Origin: Vibrio splendidus
GTDB taxonomy: Bacteria > Pseudomonadota > Gammaproteobacteria > Enterobacterales > Vibrionaceae
Assembly: GCF_002873455.1 (NCBI RefSeq)
Contig: NZ_MCUN01000008.1
Span: forward strand, 1-64,000
Direction: 5' to 3'
Length of the DNA stretch: 64,000 bases
A program made the position numbers and the translations under genes. The notes under the pieces are model-generated. The model was given only the letters and a program-made list of their open reading frames with translations. It was not told where the DNA came from and did no database searches. Positions 20,286-29,353 of the stretch are shown here, one piece after another; position 1 is the stretch's first letter, and each line of letters opens with the position of its first letter.

Positions 20286-20729
20286 TTATTGACTAAAGTT
20301 GTGTAGGAAACCGTCTTGATTCTTGAAATCTTTAACACTTAAAAATGCACCGCATAACCAGACTAGGCATGCCATGCCAAATAATAATCCGCCGTCATAA
20401 CCGACAATTTCACCTGCCGCATTAAACTCAGGCATTTGGACACCTAATGGCGTAAACAAGTGGAAGAATATCGCACCACTCATAATCCCCATGCTCATGA
20501 TGGCACCCAAGCCATGCCAACGAGTGAATAGCAAAATGGCAGCAATGAGTTCAGCGAATCCAATCAAGTAGCCGCCAAACGAGCCGAACCAATTTAAGCC
20601 CGACCATGTCGCCAAAGTGCCAAAGATATGCTCAGTTTCGTATGAGCCTGTGAACTTAAAAAACAGCGACTGAATGAATACGAAAGCGATAAATGCCGCA
20701 GGGATATGTTTAGCTGGAGTGAATGTCAT
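20286..20729 (-). CDS. DoxX-like four-helix membrane protein
   Basis: 147 residues with about four membrane spans (AAFIAFVFIQSLFFKF, FGGYLIGFAELIAAILLF, AIMSMGIMSGAIFFHLF, LLFGMACLVWLCGAF). The layout, with charged GFAELI in helix 2, resembles the DoxX/SURF4 superfamily, whose members often sit in redox or membrane-lipid contexts. No catalytic residues are obvious. It is spaced 10 nt after the YHS gene and 12 nt before the olsF-like gene. Confidence 0.65.
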   Translation of the reverse strand: MTFTPAKHIPAAFIAFVFIQSLFFKFTGSYETEHIFGTLATWSGLNWFGSFGGYLIGFAELIAAILLFTRWHGLGAIMSMGIMSGAIFFHLFTPLGVQMPEFNAAGEIVGYDGGLLFGMACLVWLCGAFLSVKDFKNQDGFLHNFSQ

Positions 20730-20739
20730 GGTTATTCCC

Positions 20740-21177
20740 TTATTTGATCAGTTGCGGCCAAACAGTGTCGGCTTTCTGAATATGTTGTGCTCGGTCTTGT
20801 TCCCAACGCTGCTTAATCTCTTGGTCATAGTTGAGGTAAAGCTTGTTATCAACAATTGTCCATTGATTCGGGTCACCGGGTGCAAAGTCACTTTTTGCTG
20901 AAACAGCCCAAGCGCAATAGCCACCATATTGAGGTGCATATTTTTCAGGATTATTAACAAATAAAGTCAGATTCTTTTCAGAAGAGAAATACCAGTCCGC
21001 GCCTTTGTACTCTGTGCTGAATTTTTTATTGCCTTCAACGGGTTCACCTGAAGTGAAATAAGCCACAGTGTCGTAGCCATCGAGCGCCTTGCTGCTAAAG
21101 AATCCGGTGTAGATTTCGTCTGCAGCAAATACGTACGGGCTAACAAGTAGCATGACCATGGTTAATAGTTTTCTCAT
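20740..21177 (-). CDS. Exported YHS-domain protein
   Basis: 145 residues from the ATG at 21177. An ATG 12 bases upstream gives a longer reading, but only the chosen one has a Shine-Dalgarno site (GGAG, 6 nt away). The signal peptide MRKLLTMVMLLVSPYVFAA is followed by a YHS domain (LDGYDTVAYFT...ADWYFSSEKNLTLF...YAPQYGGYCAWAVS). YHS domains are thought to bind metal or haem; here it would be periplasmic. Similar single-domain proteins are common in marine proteobacteria with no fixed role. Confidence 0.82.
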   Translation of the reverse strand: MRKLLTMVMLLVSPYVFAADEIYTGFFSSKALDGYDTVAYFTSGEPVEGNKKFSTEYKGADWYFSSEKNLTLFVNNPEKYAPQYGGYCAWAVSAKSDFAPGDPNQWTIVDNKLYLNYDQEIKQRWEQDRAQHIQKADTVWPQLIK

Positions 21178-21189
21178 GATGGACTCCAT

Positions 21190-21939
21190 CTATAGATTGA
21201 TTGCGGGTGATAAATCGAAAGTAAAGCGCAGTTGATTTATCTGGCATGGCTTAATTGGTTCACAAGGCGAGCCGGGTGCATAAAACATCGAGGCTTGTCC
21301 ATGTAGATTGTGTAAGTGCGTAAAGCTCACCGTGTGTGCGTCCTCACGATGCATACAGGTTGCTAAGTGAGGCTGTTCACTGTGATGGTGAGAATGGAAC
21401 TTAAGTAAGTTCTGTTGATTCTTACCGGTTTCCATAAGCTGGTCATACTTAGCTTGTCGGTAGGCTTGCACTCGCTCTAAATCAACACCGGATGAGAACA
21501 GCGGAGAATCGGTTTCGACTATTTGTTGTTGAATACCATTCCACATGTAGGCGATAACCAAACCATGGTGTTGAGTTAAGTTCGGCGCGAAAGCCAGCAA
21601 GGTAAATGGGGCAAAAGAGTGCAGCTCGAGCTTATGAAAAGCTTCAGAGAGCTGGCTGATGTTACGACTCGATGATAGATTCTTGAGTAACAAACCACGG
21701 CTGACTAAAAGGCCATCGGGTACGATGCCTTGATAGTTGTTGAGGAGGCATAGCGAAAGCCCGAACTCATTAATGCTTATCCAGCTACCACCGCCAGTTG
21801 GGTCGAGTGGCATGATGATATCGACACCGTTGACTCGATATTGTTTAGGTGGCATTGCCAGTGCTCGTGTCTTTTGTTCATCACGATTAAAAAAGACCTG
21901 ATAACCGTTTTCTTCAAGCAGCCAAGATACTGAACACAT
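21190..21939 (-). CDS. TANGO2/NRDE family protein
   Basis: 249 residues, starting MCSVSW with the family hallmark FNRDE at 17-21. Cys2 is placed as in Ntn-hydrolase-like members, where it becomes the N-terminal residue after Met removal. Further conserved parts are DPTGGGSWISINEFGLSLCLLNNYQG (in two halves). Animal TANGO2 and some bacterial relatives have been linked to haem movement, but no enzyme activity is agreed. The gene begins 2 nt after the DinB gene and is followed by the YHS gene. Confidence 0.82.
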   Translation of the reverse strand: MCSVSWLLEENGYQVFFNRDEQKTRALAMPPKQYRVNGVDIIMPLDPTGGGSWISINEFGLSLCLLNNYQGIVPDGLLVSRGLLLKNLSSSRNISQLSEAFHKLELHSFAPFTLLAFAPNLTQHHGLVIAYMWNGIQQQIVETDSPLFSSGVDLERVQAYRQAKYDQLMETGKNQQNLLKFHSHHHSEQPHLATCMHREDAHTVSFTHLHNLHGQASMFYAPGSPCEPIKPCQINQLRFTFDLSPAINL

Positions 21940-21941
21940 GA

Positions 21942-22484
21942 TTATTGCTCCCTCAGATAACTGCTGGTGGTTGGGGCATAACCAAAGGTATTGCAGGTTT
22001 CGATGTCTAAGAAAGTGGTGATCACCTTGATCATCGCGTAATGATGATTGGCATGCAGGGCAGCAAAAGTGACTTCTCGTTCTAACGTAGAAGGCAGGCT
22101 GGCGAATACCTGGGTGTCCATTGAGACCTCAGTTTCGATCATGATAGGTGCTTCCAGATCCCGACGGTCTAATCGTTCAAGCCAGTTGATCACATAATGG
22201 ATCTCTTTTACTGCGATTGAGCGGTCGTATTCGACAGGGTGACCACGACGACGAGTGTTGTAATCAACAGTCGTATTCTCTTTTAAAATCAAGGCGTGAA
22301 AAAGATCGAGCGTATGACGAGTATGTTCACCAATAGAGCTTGTAACGTGCGGCTTTGCTCGTGTTAGATAATCGCTGTCAGATATCGCTAACAAAAACTC
22401 TAGACCTTGATTCAATATCTCTACCGCTCCTGTGATACTTGGAGAGAAAGAAGTGAGGGCGCTTGGTTGGGCTATGGGGTTCAT
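21942..22484 (-). CDS. DinB-like four-helix putative metalloenzyme
   Basis: 180 residues of predicted helix. Histidines at 54 and 57 (GEHTRHTLDLFH) and at 144, 147 and 148 (AALHANHHYAMI) are placed as in the DinB/YfiT superfamily, which uses three His to hold a divalent metal. Known members transfer thiol groups or act as hydrolases; substrate unknown here. It sits between the ATP-grasp gene (19 nt gap) and the NRDE gene (2 nt gap). Confidence 0.75.
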   Translation of the reverse strand: MNPIAQPSALTSFSPSITGAVEILNQGLEFLLAISDSDYLTRAKPHVTSSIGEHTRHTLDLFHALILKENTTVDYNTRRRGHPVEYDRSIAVKEIHYVINWLERLDRRDLEAPIMIETEVSMDTQVFASLPSTLEREVTFAALHANHHYAMIKVITTFLDIETCNTFGYAPTTSSYLREQ

Positions 22485-22503
22485 TCATGGTCCTCGTGCA
22501 AAG

Positions 22504-23637
22504 TTAGTCGGTGGTTGGATATTGTTGAACAAGACGTCGCTCTTCTTGCCACGCAGCGAATAAGCTCTTGAAAGAGGGAGTCTTATGGCCTCGTTGTTTT
22601 TGTTGAGCGCCAATATCAAAAAGAATGCGGTATTGCAGAAGTAGCGTAGAAAATATCTCTCGCAGCGGTGTGTTGCGATCCCAGATATGTCCAGCCTCAC
22701 TGCTCGCGCCATTGACTTCAAGAATAGTGAAGTCCTCGCCGTTCATTAGGCTGTGCATATCCTTAAACTTGACGTCGAGTCGGCCAAAATGAAAACCATC
22801 GAAGTCATCGAATATCTCATCTAAACGTTCAGTTAAAGCCTGAGTAATGTATTGATTGCCATCTCGGAAGATACAACCACGGCTATGGCTACCTGCGAAC
22901 GCGAGTTGGAACTCTTCACCTTCTGCGAGCACTTGCTCTAATTTATCTTGATGCCTTGGCAGATACAGGTGGCTGAGCTGCCCAGCACGCGGGCTATTTT
23001 CAATTAACTGCTTGAGTGTCGATTTGCCATCCCCCATCACCATTGGCGCATATTTGAGTGTGATCGAGATGATCTCGCCTTGCTTTTTATTTGGGTAGCG
23101 AACATAGAAAACACCCGCTTCGGCTTGATAAGGCGCCTTTTCTTGCAATAGAAAGCGAGCATTATTTGGGAAAGATTCAACATACTGCTCAAGTTGCTTT
23201 TGTGTGTTGATCAGCTTAACGCCAACACCCCGACAACCAAGATCCGGTTTAGCCACAATCGGGAAATCGAGATCCGACTGTATGAGTGCGCTGTGCGCAT
23301 CTTCGGCTTGTTTCTTACTGCTAAGATCCGTTTTGGTTAAGGTGATAAACGGAGAGATCCAACGCTGACTCGATGATCCGGCAAGGCTCAGTATCTCGTG
23401 TTTTGATTCGCCTACCATGCCGCTTAACTTGATGCTCGGGTTGGCGATGAGCGGCAGCGCCCAATCAAAGTGCCGTAACCCTTGCATCAGGCTTTGAATC
23501 ACCACTGGTGTGTAGAAGAACCAAGTTGGAAGAAACTCATAAGGAGAGACACTGCGCACGGTATCTTTTTCAAGCAAGGGCATGCCTGCATTGATTTGAT
23601 GTGCTGGAATGATGCGAATATCTTGCGGTGAACTCAT
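22504..23637 (-). CDS. ATP-grasp ligase-like protein
   Basis: 377 residues. Lys130 and the loop PDLGCRGVG (131-139) are the ATP-grasp nucleotide-binding part; GRLDVKF and ILEVNGASSE (305-314) carry the metal-binding Asp, Glu and Asn. The architecture resembles the D-alanine ligase branch, but the N-terminal domain is not that of Ddl. Such enzymes join a carboxylate to an amine or thiol through an acyl phosphate. The substrate is unknown. It overlaps the DedA gene by 4 bases (ATGA), so both are probably made together. Confidence 0.75.
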   Translation of the reverse strand: MSSPQDIRIIPAHQINAGMPLLEKDTVRSVSPYEFLPTWFFYTPVVIQSLMQGLRHFDWALPLIANPSIKLSGMVGESKHEILSLAGSSSQRWISPFITLTKTDLSSKKQAEDAHSALIQSDLDFPIVAKPDLGCRGVGVKLINTQKQLEQYVESFPNNARFLLQEKAPYQAEAGVFYVRYPNKKQGEIISITLKYAPMVMGDGKSTLKQLIENSPRAGQLSHLYLPRHQDKLEQVLAEGEEFQLAFAGSHSRGCIFRDGNQYITQALTERLDEIFDDFDGFHFGRLDVKFKDMHSLMNGEDFTILEVNGASSEAGHIWDRNTPLREIFSTLLLQYRILFDIGAQQKQRGHKTPSFKSLFAAWQEERRLVQQYPTTD

Positions 23638-24221
23638 GATAATCCTCTAGAGTAGGTTCTATTCATTAATCGATTACCGATAAACAGCAAAGCGATGGCA
23701 CACGGGATAACGATCCATTGATATTCAGAGGCTTGCAGCCACGCTGATGTCCCTAAATAGTAGATGGCAGAGAAGACAATGCCAGTCCAGATCGCGGTGG
23801 CACTGATGACAGCAAACAAGAAAGTAGACAGTGGGATGGCGAAAAAGCCACTCAAGGTAAACCCGACGGTGCGAAGCCCTGGAATAAAGCGGATAACAAA
23901 AAGGCTGCTGAATGCGTTCTGACGTAATTTGGTACGAAGCGAACGAAAGTACTTATTAGTGAGGGCTTTGTAACGAACGCCTCGGAAATAACGTCCTGAT
24001 TTACCTAGGTAATAGAGACCGAGATCACCTGTGGCAATACCGATGAAAATAGCAAGCAGCGCATATTGAGGGAGTATTAAGCCTTGTGTGGCTAAACCTG
24101 CCGCCGTAACAATCGCCAAGTCTTCAAGCAGGTAAGAAAGCGCGATGATGCCAAGCATCAGCCATAACAGCGATTCCTCTCCTGAATGTAACCATGCTTG
24201 AATACTCTCGACGGTGCTCAT
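23634..24221 (-). CDS. DedA family membrane protein
   Basis: 195 residues from the ATG at 24221 (AAGGAC upstream); a TTG three bases earlier is rejected. DedA signatures are present: the acidic YLLEDLAIVTAAG near the N-terminus, GDLGLYYLGKSGRYFRG, and RFIPGLRTVGFTLSGFF with its key arginines. DedA proteins sit in the inner membrane and several are undecaprenyl-phosphate or phospholipid flippases/scramblases. First gene of the seven-gene operon ending with the olsF-like gene. Confidence 0.88.
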   Translation of the reverse strand: MSTVESIQAWLHSGEESLLWLMLGIIALSYLLEDLAIVTAAGLATQGLILPQYALLAIFIGIATGDLGLYYLGKSGRYFRGVRYKALTNKYFRSLRTKLRQNAFSSLFVIRFIPGLRTVGFTLSGFFAIPLSTFLFAVISATAIWTGIVFSAIYYLGTSAWLQASEYQWIVIPCAIALLFIGNRLMNRTYSRGLS

Positions 24222-24446
24222 CAAATGTCCTTATCTATCCTATAGATGAATGGCTTATTGGCCATTCATTGAGTGTAGTAAATTAAATAGACAGGAGGAG
24301 CAGAGAAAAACTTACAGGTGATGGCTGATTTTTGTGTGGGTTGAATTTAGTTGATGGTTTGATGTGGACGGTTGAGGTGCCGAATATGCGGGAATTTACG
24401 ATGAGAAAAGTAGAGCGGTGGATTCGATTTCTAAATAAAAAAGAAA

Positions 24447-24474
24447 AAGGCTGAGTCGTTAAACTCAGCCTTTC
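24447..24474 (-). terminator. Terminator of cpdB
   Basis: On the minus strand, AAAGGCTGAGT, loop TTAACG, ACTCAGCCTTT is followed by TTCTTTTTT. It lies 31 bases beyond the cpdB stop. The remaining 225 bases to the DedA start must hold the promoter of the seven-gene operon, but no clear -35/-10 pair stood out. Confidence 0.85.
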
Positions 24475-24504
24475 TGGACGTTAACTATGGATTACTTGAG
24501 CAAT

Positions 24505-26481
24505 CTATTTAGTTAGGTCAATCTGGTAAACAGCAAAACCAACATCGTCAGTCGCAACACGTTTCATCGGGTATTGACCCTTCTCTTTGATGAACTCTGC
24601 TGCTTTGTCGCTTGGAGATGTTTCAAAGCGGATATCTAGCTTGTTATCCGTTTTGATTGGTGCAAATGACCAATTGTTATCCGCGCTTGGGCTCACTTGA
24701 CCTTGCTCTTTGCTTACGCGAGAGATGTAGTTTGCAAGAACAGTACGGTTCTCATCTGGTGCATCAAATGCGATGAAGTCTTCACCTGTGCCTGGGAATT
24801 TAGCGCTGTATGCACGGTAGTTGTTGGTTGCGATCAGGAAGTCTTGCTTCATGTCGATTGGCTTACCTTGGTAAGTTAGACCAACAATACGCTGTGAATC
24901 AGGGTTAACCACTTTACAGTTCGCATCGTATTTCGCAGGTTGAGTTACGTCGATTTGGTAATCAACACCATCGATAACATCGAAGTTGTAAGTACGGAAG
25001 TTATCCCACTCGATCAACTGTTGTGGTGCTGTTGAGTTAACATCCACTTGGTTAAACTGACCAGCAGAACACTCAAGCCACTCTTTTACTTCGTGACCTG
25101 TTACTTTCATCGCAACGAGCGTGTTCGGGTAAAGGTATAAGTCAGCTGCGTTACGGAAGGTTAGTTGACCCGATTCAACCTCAGTGAAGTTAGCAGGGTC
25201 ATTCTTACGGCCGCCCGCTTTAAATGGTGCAGCAGCAGAAAGTACTGGCGTACCATCTAGGTCAGGGTCACCTTGGATGAACTGCTCAACGTAATCTTTC
25301 TGTGCAAGGTTAACTATTTGAACGGTTGGATCGTCTTGTACTAGAGACAGGAAGCTGTACATCACGTCGTCTGCTTTACCAATCGGTTGGTTAACAAACT
25401 CACGAGTACCTGCATGGTCTTTTTCTAGTGCCGTTACGATGCTTTCATCAGCTGCGGCAAGAGATTTTTTCTCGATCTTGTCGTAGATAGGGCGAGCTTC
25501 TGATTGGCCTTTAACGACTTCCCACTTACCGTCTTTTTGTGCAAGTGTTAGATCCATAACACCAACGTGGCTACCCCAACGACCTGGCATTACTGCCGCA
25601 ACGCCGTTCATTGTGCCAGTTTCGTTGTCGATGCCTTGAATGTCATCAAAACCTTTACCTGGGAACACTGCGTGAGAGTGGCCGAATGCGATCGCATCGA
25701 TGCCGTCTACTTCAGATAGGTAAAAAGTAGAGTTCTCTTCGCCATTTTTGTACGGGTCAGTTGATACGCCTGAGTGAGGGATAGCAACGATAACTTCAGC
25801 GCCTTCCGCTTTCATTTGAGGCACTAACTCGTTAGCTGTCTCAATGATGTCACGGGCGATCACTTTGCCTTCAAGATTCTTCTTATCCCACGTCATGATT
25901 TGTGGTGGAACAAAACCGATGTAGCCGACTTTTACTTCATGCTTTACGCCAGCAGTATCTTCGAACGTGTGTGTCTTGATGATGTAAGGCGTGAAGTAGT
26001 GTTCTTTGGTTTCTGCGTCGTAAACGTTAGCACTGATGTATGGGAAATCAGCGTCGTTGATAGACTCTTCTAGGAACTCAAGGCCGTAGTTGAATTCGTG
26101 GTTACCTAGGTTTGCAGCGTCGTAGCTTAGTTGATTCATTGCTTTATACGCAGGGTGAACTTCGCCCGCTTCGATGCCTTTGTCTGCCATGTAGTCACCC
26201 ATTGGGCTACCTTGCAGCAAGTCACCGTTATCAACTAATACGCTGTTGGTTACTTCGCTTTGAGCTTCTTTTACTAGAGTTGCAGTACGTGCTAAGCCAA
26301 TTTTTTTCGATGGCTTGTCTTTGTAGTAGTCGTAATCCATTAGGTTGGTATGGATATCCGTCGTTTCTACGACACGTAATTTAATCACTTCATCGGTATC
26401 TGGTGTTGTTGTGCAGCCTGCTAAAGTCAAACCAAGACCCGCAAGTACAGCCAATGACAAAGGTTTCATTGCAACTTTCAT
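24505..26481 (-). CDS. cpdB: 2',3'-cyclic-nucleotide phosphodiesterase / 3'-nucleotidase CpdB
   Basis: 658 residues. A lipoprotein signal with lipobox LAGC (Cys23) is followed by a calcineurin-like metallophosphatase domain: TTDIHTN (Asp42, His44), [11 protein letters not shown] and GNHEFNYG bind two metals, and IPHSGV and GHSH complete the site. The C-terminal half is the 5'-nucleotidase specificity domain. In the periplasm it degrades 2',3'-cyclic and 3' nucleotides for phosphate and nucleoside uptake. GGAG lies 9 nt before the first ATG, supporting the long start. E. coli CpdB is soluble and periplasmic; the lipobox here suggests membrane attachment. Confidence 0.92.
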   Translation of the reverse strand: MKVAMKPLSLAVLAGLGLTLAGCTTTPDTDEVIKLRVVETTDIHTNLMDYDYYKDKPSKKIGLARTATLVKEAQSEVTNSVLVDNGDLLQGSPMGDYMADKGIEAGEVHPAYKAMNQLSYDAANLGNHEFNYGLEFLEESINDADFPYISANVYDAETKEHYFTPYIIKTHTFEDTAGVKHEVKVGYIGFVPPQIMTWDKKNLEGKVIARDIIETANELVPQMKAEGAEVIVAIPHSGVSTDPYKNGEENSTFYLSEVDGIDAIAFGHSHAVFPGKGFDDIQGIDNETGTMNGVAAVMPGRWGSHVGVMDLTLAQKDGKWEVVKGQSEARPIYDKIEKKSLAAADESIVTALEKDHAGTREFVNQPIGKADDVMYSFLSLVQDDPTVQIVNLAQKDYVEQFIQGDPDLDGTPVLSAAAPFKAGGRKNDPANFTEVESGQLTFRNAADLYLYPNTLVAMKVTGHEVKEWLECSAGQFNQVDVNSTAPQQLIEWDNFRTYNFDVIDGVDYQIDVTQPAKYDANCKVVNPDSQRIVGLTYQGKPIDMKQDFLIATNNYRAYSAKFPGTGEDFIAFDAPDENRTVLANYISRVSKEQGQVSPSADNNWSFAPIKTDNKLDIRFETSPSDKAAEFIKEKGQYPMKRVATDDVGFAVYQIDLTK

Positions 26482-26930
26482 TTTGTAGCTCCAAAGTGGA
26501 TAGTAGAAAATTCGTTGCGTAATGTAACAAAACCCAATGAAACAATGATTACAACGAATGTTAATTCGTGACTTAGATCGATTACTTTATGGTGTTCTGC
26601 AAGGCGCCTCCCAAAGCTGCTCAATCAATGCTCAATTGATATCGATAATATTAGTCCATTCATTTCACCTTCTTATCGATAAATTTAATCCCTTATCAGC
26701 TTTTCGAATAAAAAATGAAATTTTAGAATTTCCAGTAATATGAGAGGCTCGTCATAATGCCTATATCAAGGACGTATCAGGCAGATGAATAGCAAGGATA
26801 GCTCAAACGAAGCTTCTGTTTTCTTCTAGTGCCAATACTCCCATTCACTCAAGTGGATGAGTTAAATCCCTTGCTTGGCAAGACCAAGTAATGAATTGCT
26901 CGTAACGCGAGCCTTAAAGGAAGCACTGAA
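26482..26930. other. Divergent intergenic region between cpdB and cysD
   Basis: 449 bases without a supported gene. CATAAT at 26753-26758 could be a -10 for cysD with a poor -35, as expected for a CysB-activated promoter. GAAGC-type inverted pieces occur near 26840-26910 but I could not settle a fold. A 61-codon open frame at 26558-26743 lacks a ribosome site and is not called. Confidence 0.4.
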
Positions 26931-27839
26931 ATGGACCAAGAACGTTTAACCCACCTAAAACAGCTCGAAGCGGAAAGTATTCATATTATCCGTGAAGTAG
27001 CGGCTGAGTTTGACAACCCAGTGATGATGTACTCCATCGGAAAAGATTCTTCTGTGATGCTTCATTTAGCTCGCAAAGCGTTTTATCCAGGCAAGATTCC
27101 ATTCCCACTATTGCATGTAGATACGGATTGGAAATTCCGCGAGATGATTGAGTTTCGTGACCGTACGGCTAAAAAGTACGGCTTCGACCTTTTAGTACAT
27201 AAGAACCCAGAAGGTATTGAGATGGGTTGTAGCCCATTTGTACATGGTTCTTCGAAGCACACTGACATCATGAAAACACAGGGCCTTAAGCAGGCGTTAA
27301 ACAAGTATGGGTTCGATGCGGCTTTTGGTGGTGCTCGTCGCGATGAAGAAAAATCTCGTGCGAAAGAACGTGTTTATTCTTTCCGCGATAAGAACCATAC
27401 GTGGGATCCAAAAAACCAGCGCCCAGAGCTTTGGCACACCTATAACGGTCAGGTTAATAAGGGCGAAAGCATTCGTGTATTCCCGCTATCTAACTGGACT
27501 GAGCTCGATATCTGGCAATACATCTACCTAGAGAGCATCGATATTGTTCCACTTTACCTTTCAGACAAACGCCCTGTGGTTGAGCGTGATGGCATGCTGA
27601 TCATGGTTGATGATGACCGTATGGAGCTGCAAGAAGGTGAAGTGATTGAAGAGAAAAGCGTTCGTTTTCGTACTTTAGGCTGTTACCCATTAACCGGAGC
27701 GGTTGAATCTAAGGCGAATACGCTAACAGGCATTATTGAAGAGATGCTGGTGGCGACGTCTAGTGAGCGTCAAGGTCGAGCGATTGACCATGATCAGTCG
27801 GGCTCTATGGAGCTGAAAAAGCGCCAAGGTTATTTCTAA
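26931..27839 (+). CDS. cysD: Sulfate adenylyltransferase subunit 2
   Basis: 302 residues, as in E. coli. The PP-loop ATP pyrophosphatase motif SIGKDSS is at 35-41, and [20 protein letters not shown] is conserved. With CysN it makes adenosine 5'-phosphosulfate from sulfate and ATP, the first step of sulfate assimilation. First gene of cysD-cysN-transporter-cysC, with cysN 18 nt downstream. AAAGGAAG precedes the ATG. Confidence 0.96.
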   Translation: MDQERLTHLKQLEAESIHIIREVAAEFDNPVMMYSIGKDSSVMLHLARKAFYPGKIPFPLLHVDTDWKFREMIEFRDRTAKKYGFDLLVHKNPEGIEMGCSPFVHGSSKHTDIMKTQGLKQALNKYGFDAAFGGARRDEEKSRAKERVYSFRDKNHTWDPKNQRPELWHTYNGQVNKGESIRVFPLSNWTELDIWQYIYLESIDIVPLYLSDKRPVVERDGMLIMVDDDRMELQEGEVIEEKSVRFRTLGCYPLTGAVESKANTLTGIIEEMLVATSSERQGRAIDHDQSGSMELKKRQGYF

Positions 27840-27857
27840 GAATCTAAGGAAAGAAAA

Positions 27858-29288
27858 ATGAATAGTGCAGTAGAAGCCGAATTGGCTGAACTAGGGATTG
27901 AAGGTTATCTAAGTCAGCATCAGCATAAATCTATGCTTAGATTTTTAACTTGTGGCTCGGTAGATGACGGTAAAAGCACCTTAATCGGTCGCTTGCTCCA
28001 TGATACAAAACAGATTTATGAAGATCAGCTAGCAGCGGTTCACTCTGATAGCCAACGAGTGGGTACCACGGGTGAGAAGCCCGATTTAGCACTGCTTGTT
28101 GATGGCCTGCAGGCTGAGCGTGAGCAAGGGATCACGATTGATGTGGCTTACCGCTACTTCTCGACTCAAAAACGTAAATTCATTATTGCTGATACTCCTG
28201 GGCATGAGCAGTACACGCGTAACATGGCAACCGGCGCTTCAACGTGTGATCTGGCTGTGATCTTGATTGATGCTCGTAAGGGCGTGCTGGATCAAACACG
28301 TCGTCACTCGTTTATTTCTAACCTACTTGGTTTGAAGCATTTCATCGTTGCAGTCAACAAAATGGATCTCGTCGAGTACTCGCAAGATCGTTTTGAGGAG
28401 ATTCGCGATCAGTACCTAGAGTTTGCTGAAAACCTAGAGGGCGAAACTAACATTCAGATTTTGCCAGTTTCGGCACTTGAAGGCATTAACGTTGCTGCGC
28501 CAAGTAAAGAGCTTGCATGGTTCGAAGGTCCGTCTCTATTAGAAGTGTTAGAGAACGTCGACATTGACCAAAAACGTTCTGCGGGCGAATTCCGTTTCCC
28601 TGTGCAGTACGTCAATCGTCCTAACTTAGATTTCCGTGGCTTTGCCGGCACAGTGGCTTCTGGTCGTGTCAGCGTGGGTGATGAAATCAAGGCGTTGCCT
28701 TCAGGTAAAACCTCTAAGGTGGCAAGCATTGTGACCTTTGATGGTGAACTTGAATCAGCGCAAGCGGGTTTGGCAGTAACGCTGACTCTAGAAGATGAAA
28801 TCGATATCAGCCGTGGTGATTTGATTGTGTTGGAAAACGCGCAAATTGAATCCACTAACCACGTATTGGCAGACATCGTGTGGATGACAGAGCAACCACT
28901 GCAACCGGGTAAAGCTTACGACATCAAAATCGCAGGCAAGAAAACCGTCGGTCAGGTTGAAACGGTTCGTCACCAATATGACATCAACAACTTGTCGACT
29001 TACGCAGTTGATGAGTTACCACTGAATGGTATTGGCTTGTGTGAATGGTCATTGAACGAGACTGTCGCGTTGGATAAATACCGTGAGAGTGCTGATACCG
29101 GTGGTTTCATCGTTATCGACCGCCTGACAAACGTGACGGTGGGTGCTGGTTTGATTCGAGACCGTTTGGACTCTGTTGAACAGCAAGTCGGTAACTTCTC
29201 TGCATTTGAACTTGAGTTCAACGCATTGGTACGCAAGCACTTCCCTCATTGGGATGCCAAAGATCTAAGCCAATTACTTAAGTCATAA
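27858..29288 (+). CDS. cysN: Sulfate adenylyltransferase subunit 1 (GTPase)
   Basis: 476 residues with an EF-Tu-like GTPase domain: GSVDDGKST (33-41), DTPGHEQ (112-118) and NKMD (166-169). GTP hydrolysis drives APS formation by CysD. Followed by two beta-barrel domains. It ends alone, without a fused APS kinase; that enzyme is encoded separately by cysC further down. Confidence 0.96.
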   Translation: MNSAVEAELAELGIEGYLSQHQHKSMLRFLTCGSVDDGKSTLIGRLLHDTKQIYEDQLAAVHSDSQRVGTTGEKPDLALLVDGLQAEREQGITIDVAYRYFSTQKRKFIIADTPGHEQYTRNMATGASTCDLAVILIDARKGVLDQTRRHSFISNLLGLKHFIVAVNKMDLVEYSQDRFEEIRDQYLEFAENLEGETNIQILPVSALEGINVAAPSKELAWFEGPSLLEVLENVDIDQKRSAGEFRFPVQYVNRPNLDFRGFAGTVASGRVSVGDEIKALPSGKTSKVASIVTFDGELESAQAGLAVTLTLEDEIDISRGDLIVLENAQIESTNHVLADIVWMTEQPLQPGKAYDIKIAGKKTVGQVETVRHQYDINNLSTYAVDELPLNGIGLCEWSLNETVALDKYRESADTGGFIVIDRLTNVTVGAGLIRDRLDSVEQQVGNFSAFELEFNALVRKHFPHWDAKDLSQLLKS

Positions 29289-29353
29289 ACGATTAAGTAA
29301 CAGCTTATTGAATCAGGCGGAAACCCATCGTTTCCGCCATAAAGGACGGGTAT

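Noticed and set aside
22485..22721. 78-codon minus-strand frame overlapping the 3' end of the ATP-grasp gene
   Set aside because: It is a shadow frame of a well-supported gene and has no domain.
24241..24440. CTGTAAG and CTGTCTA on the minus strand ahead of the DedA operon, as a possible Pho box
   Set aside because: The two pieces are not 11 bp apart and the second is a poor match, so PhoB control is not supported by sequence alone.
26558..26743. 61-codon plus-strand frame between cpdB and cysD
   Set aside because: No Shine-Dalgarno site, no recognisable domain, and AT-rich intergenic composition.
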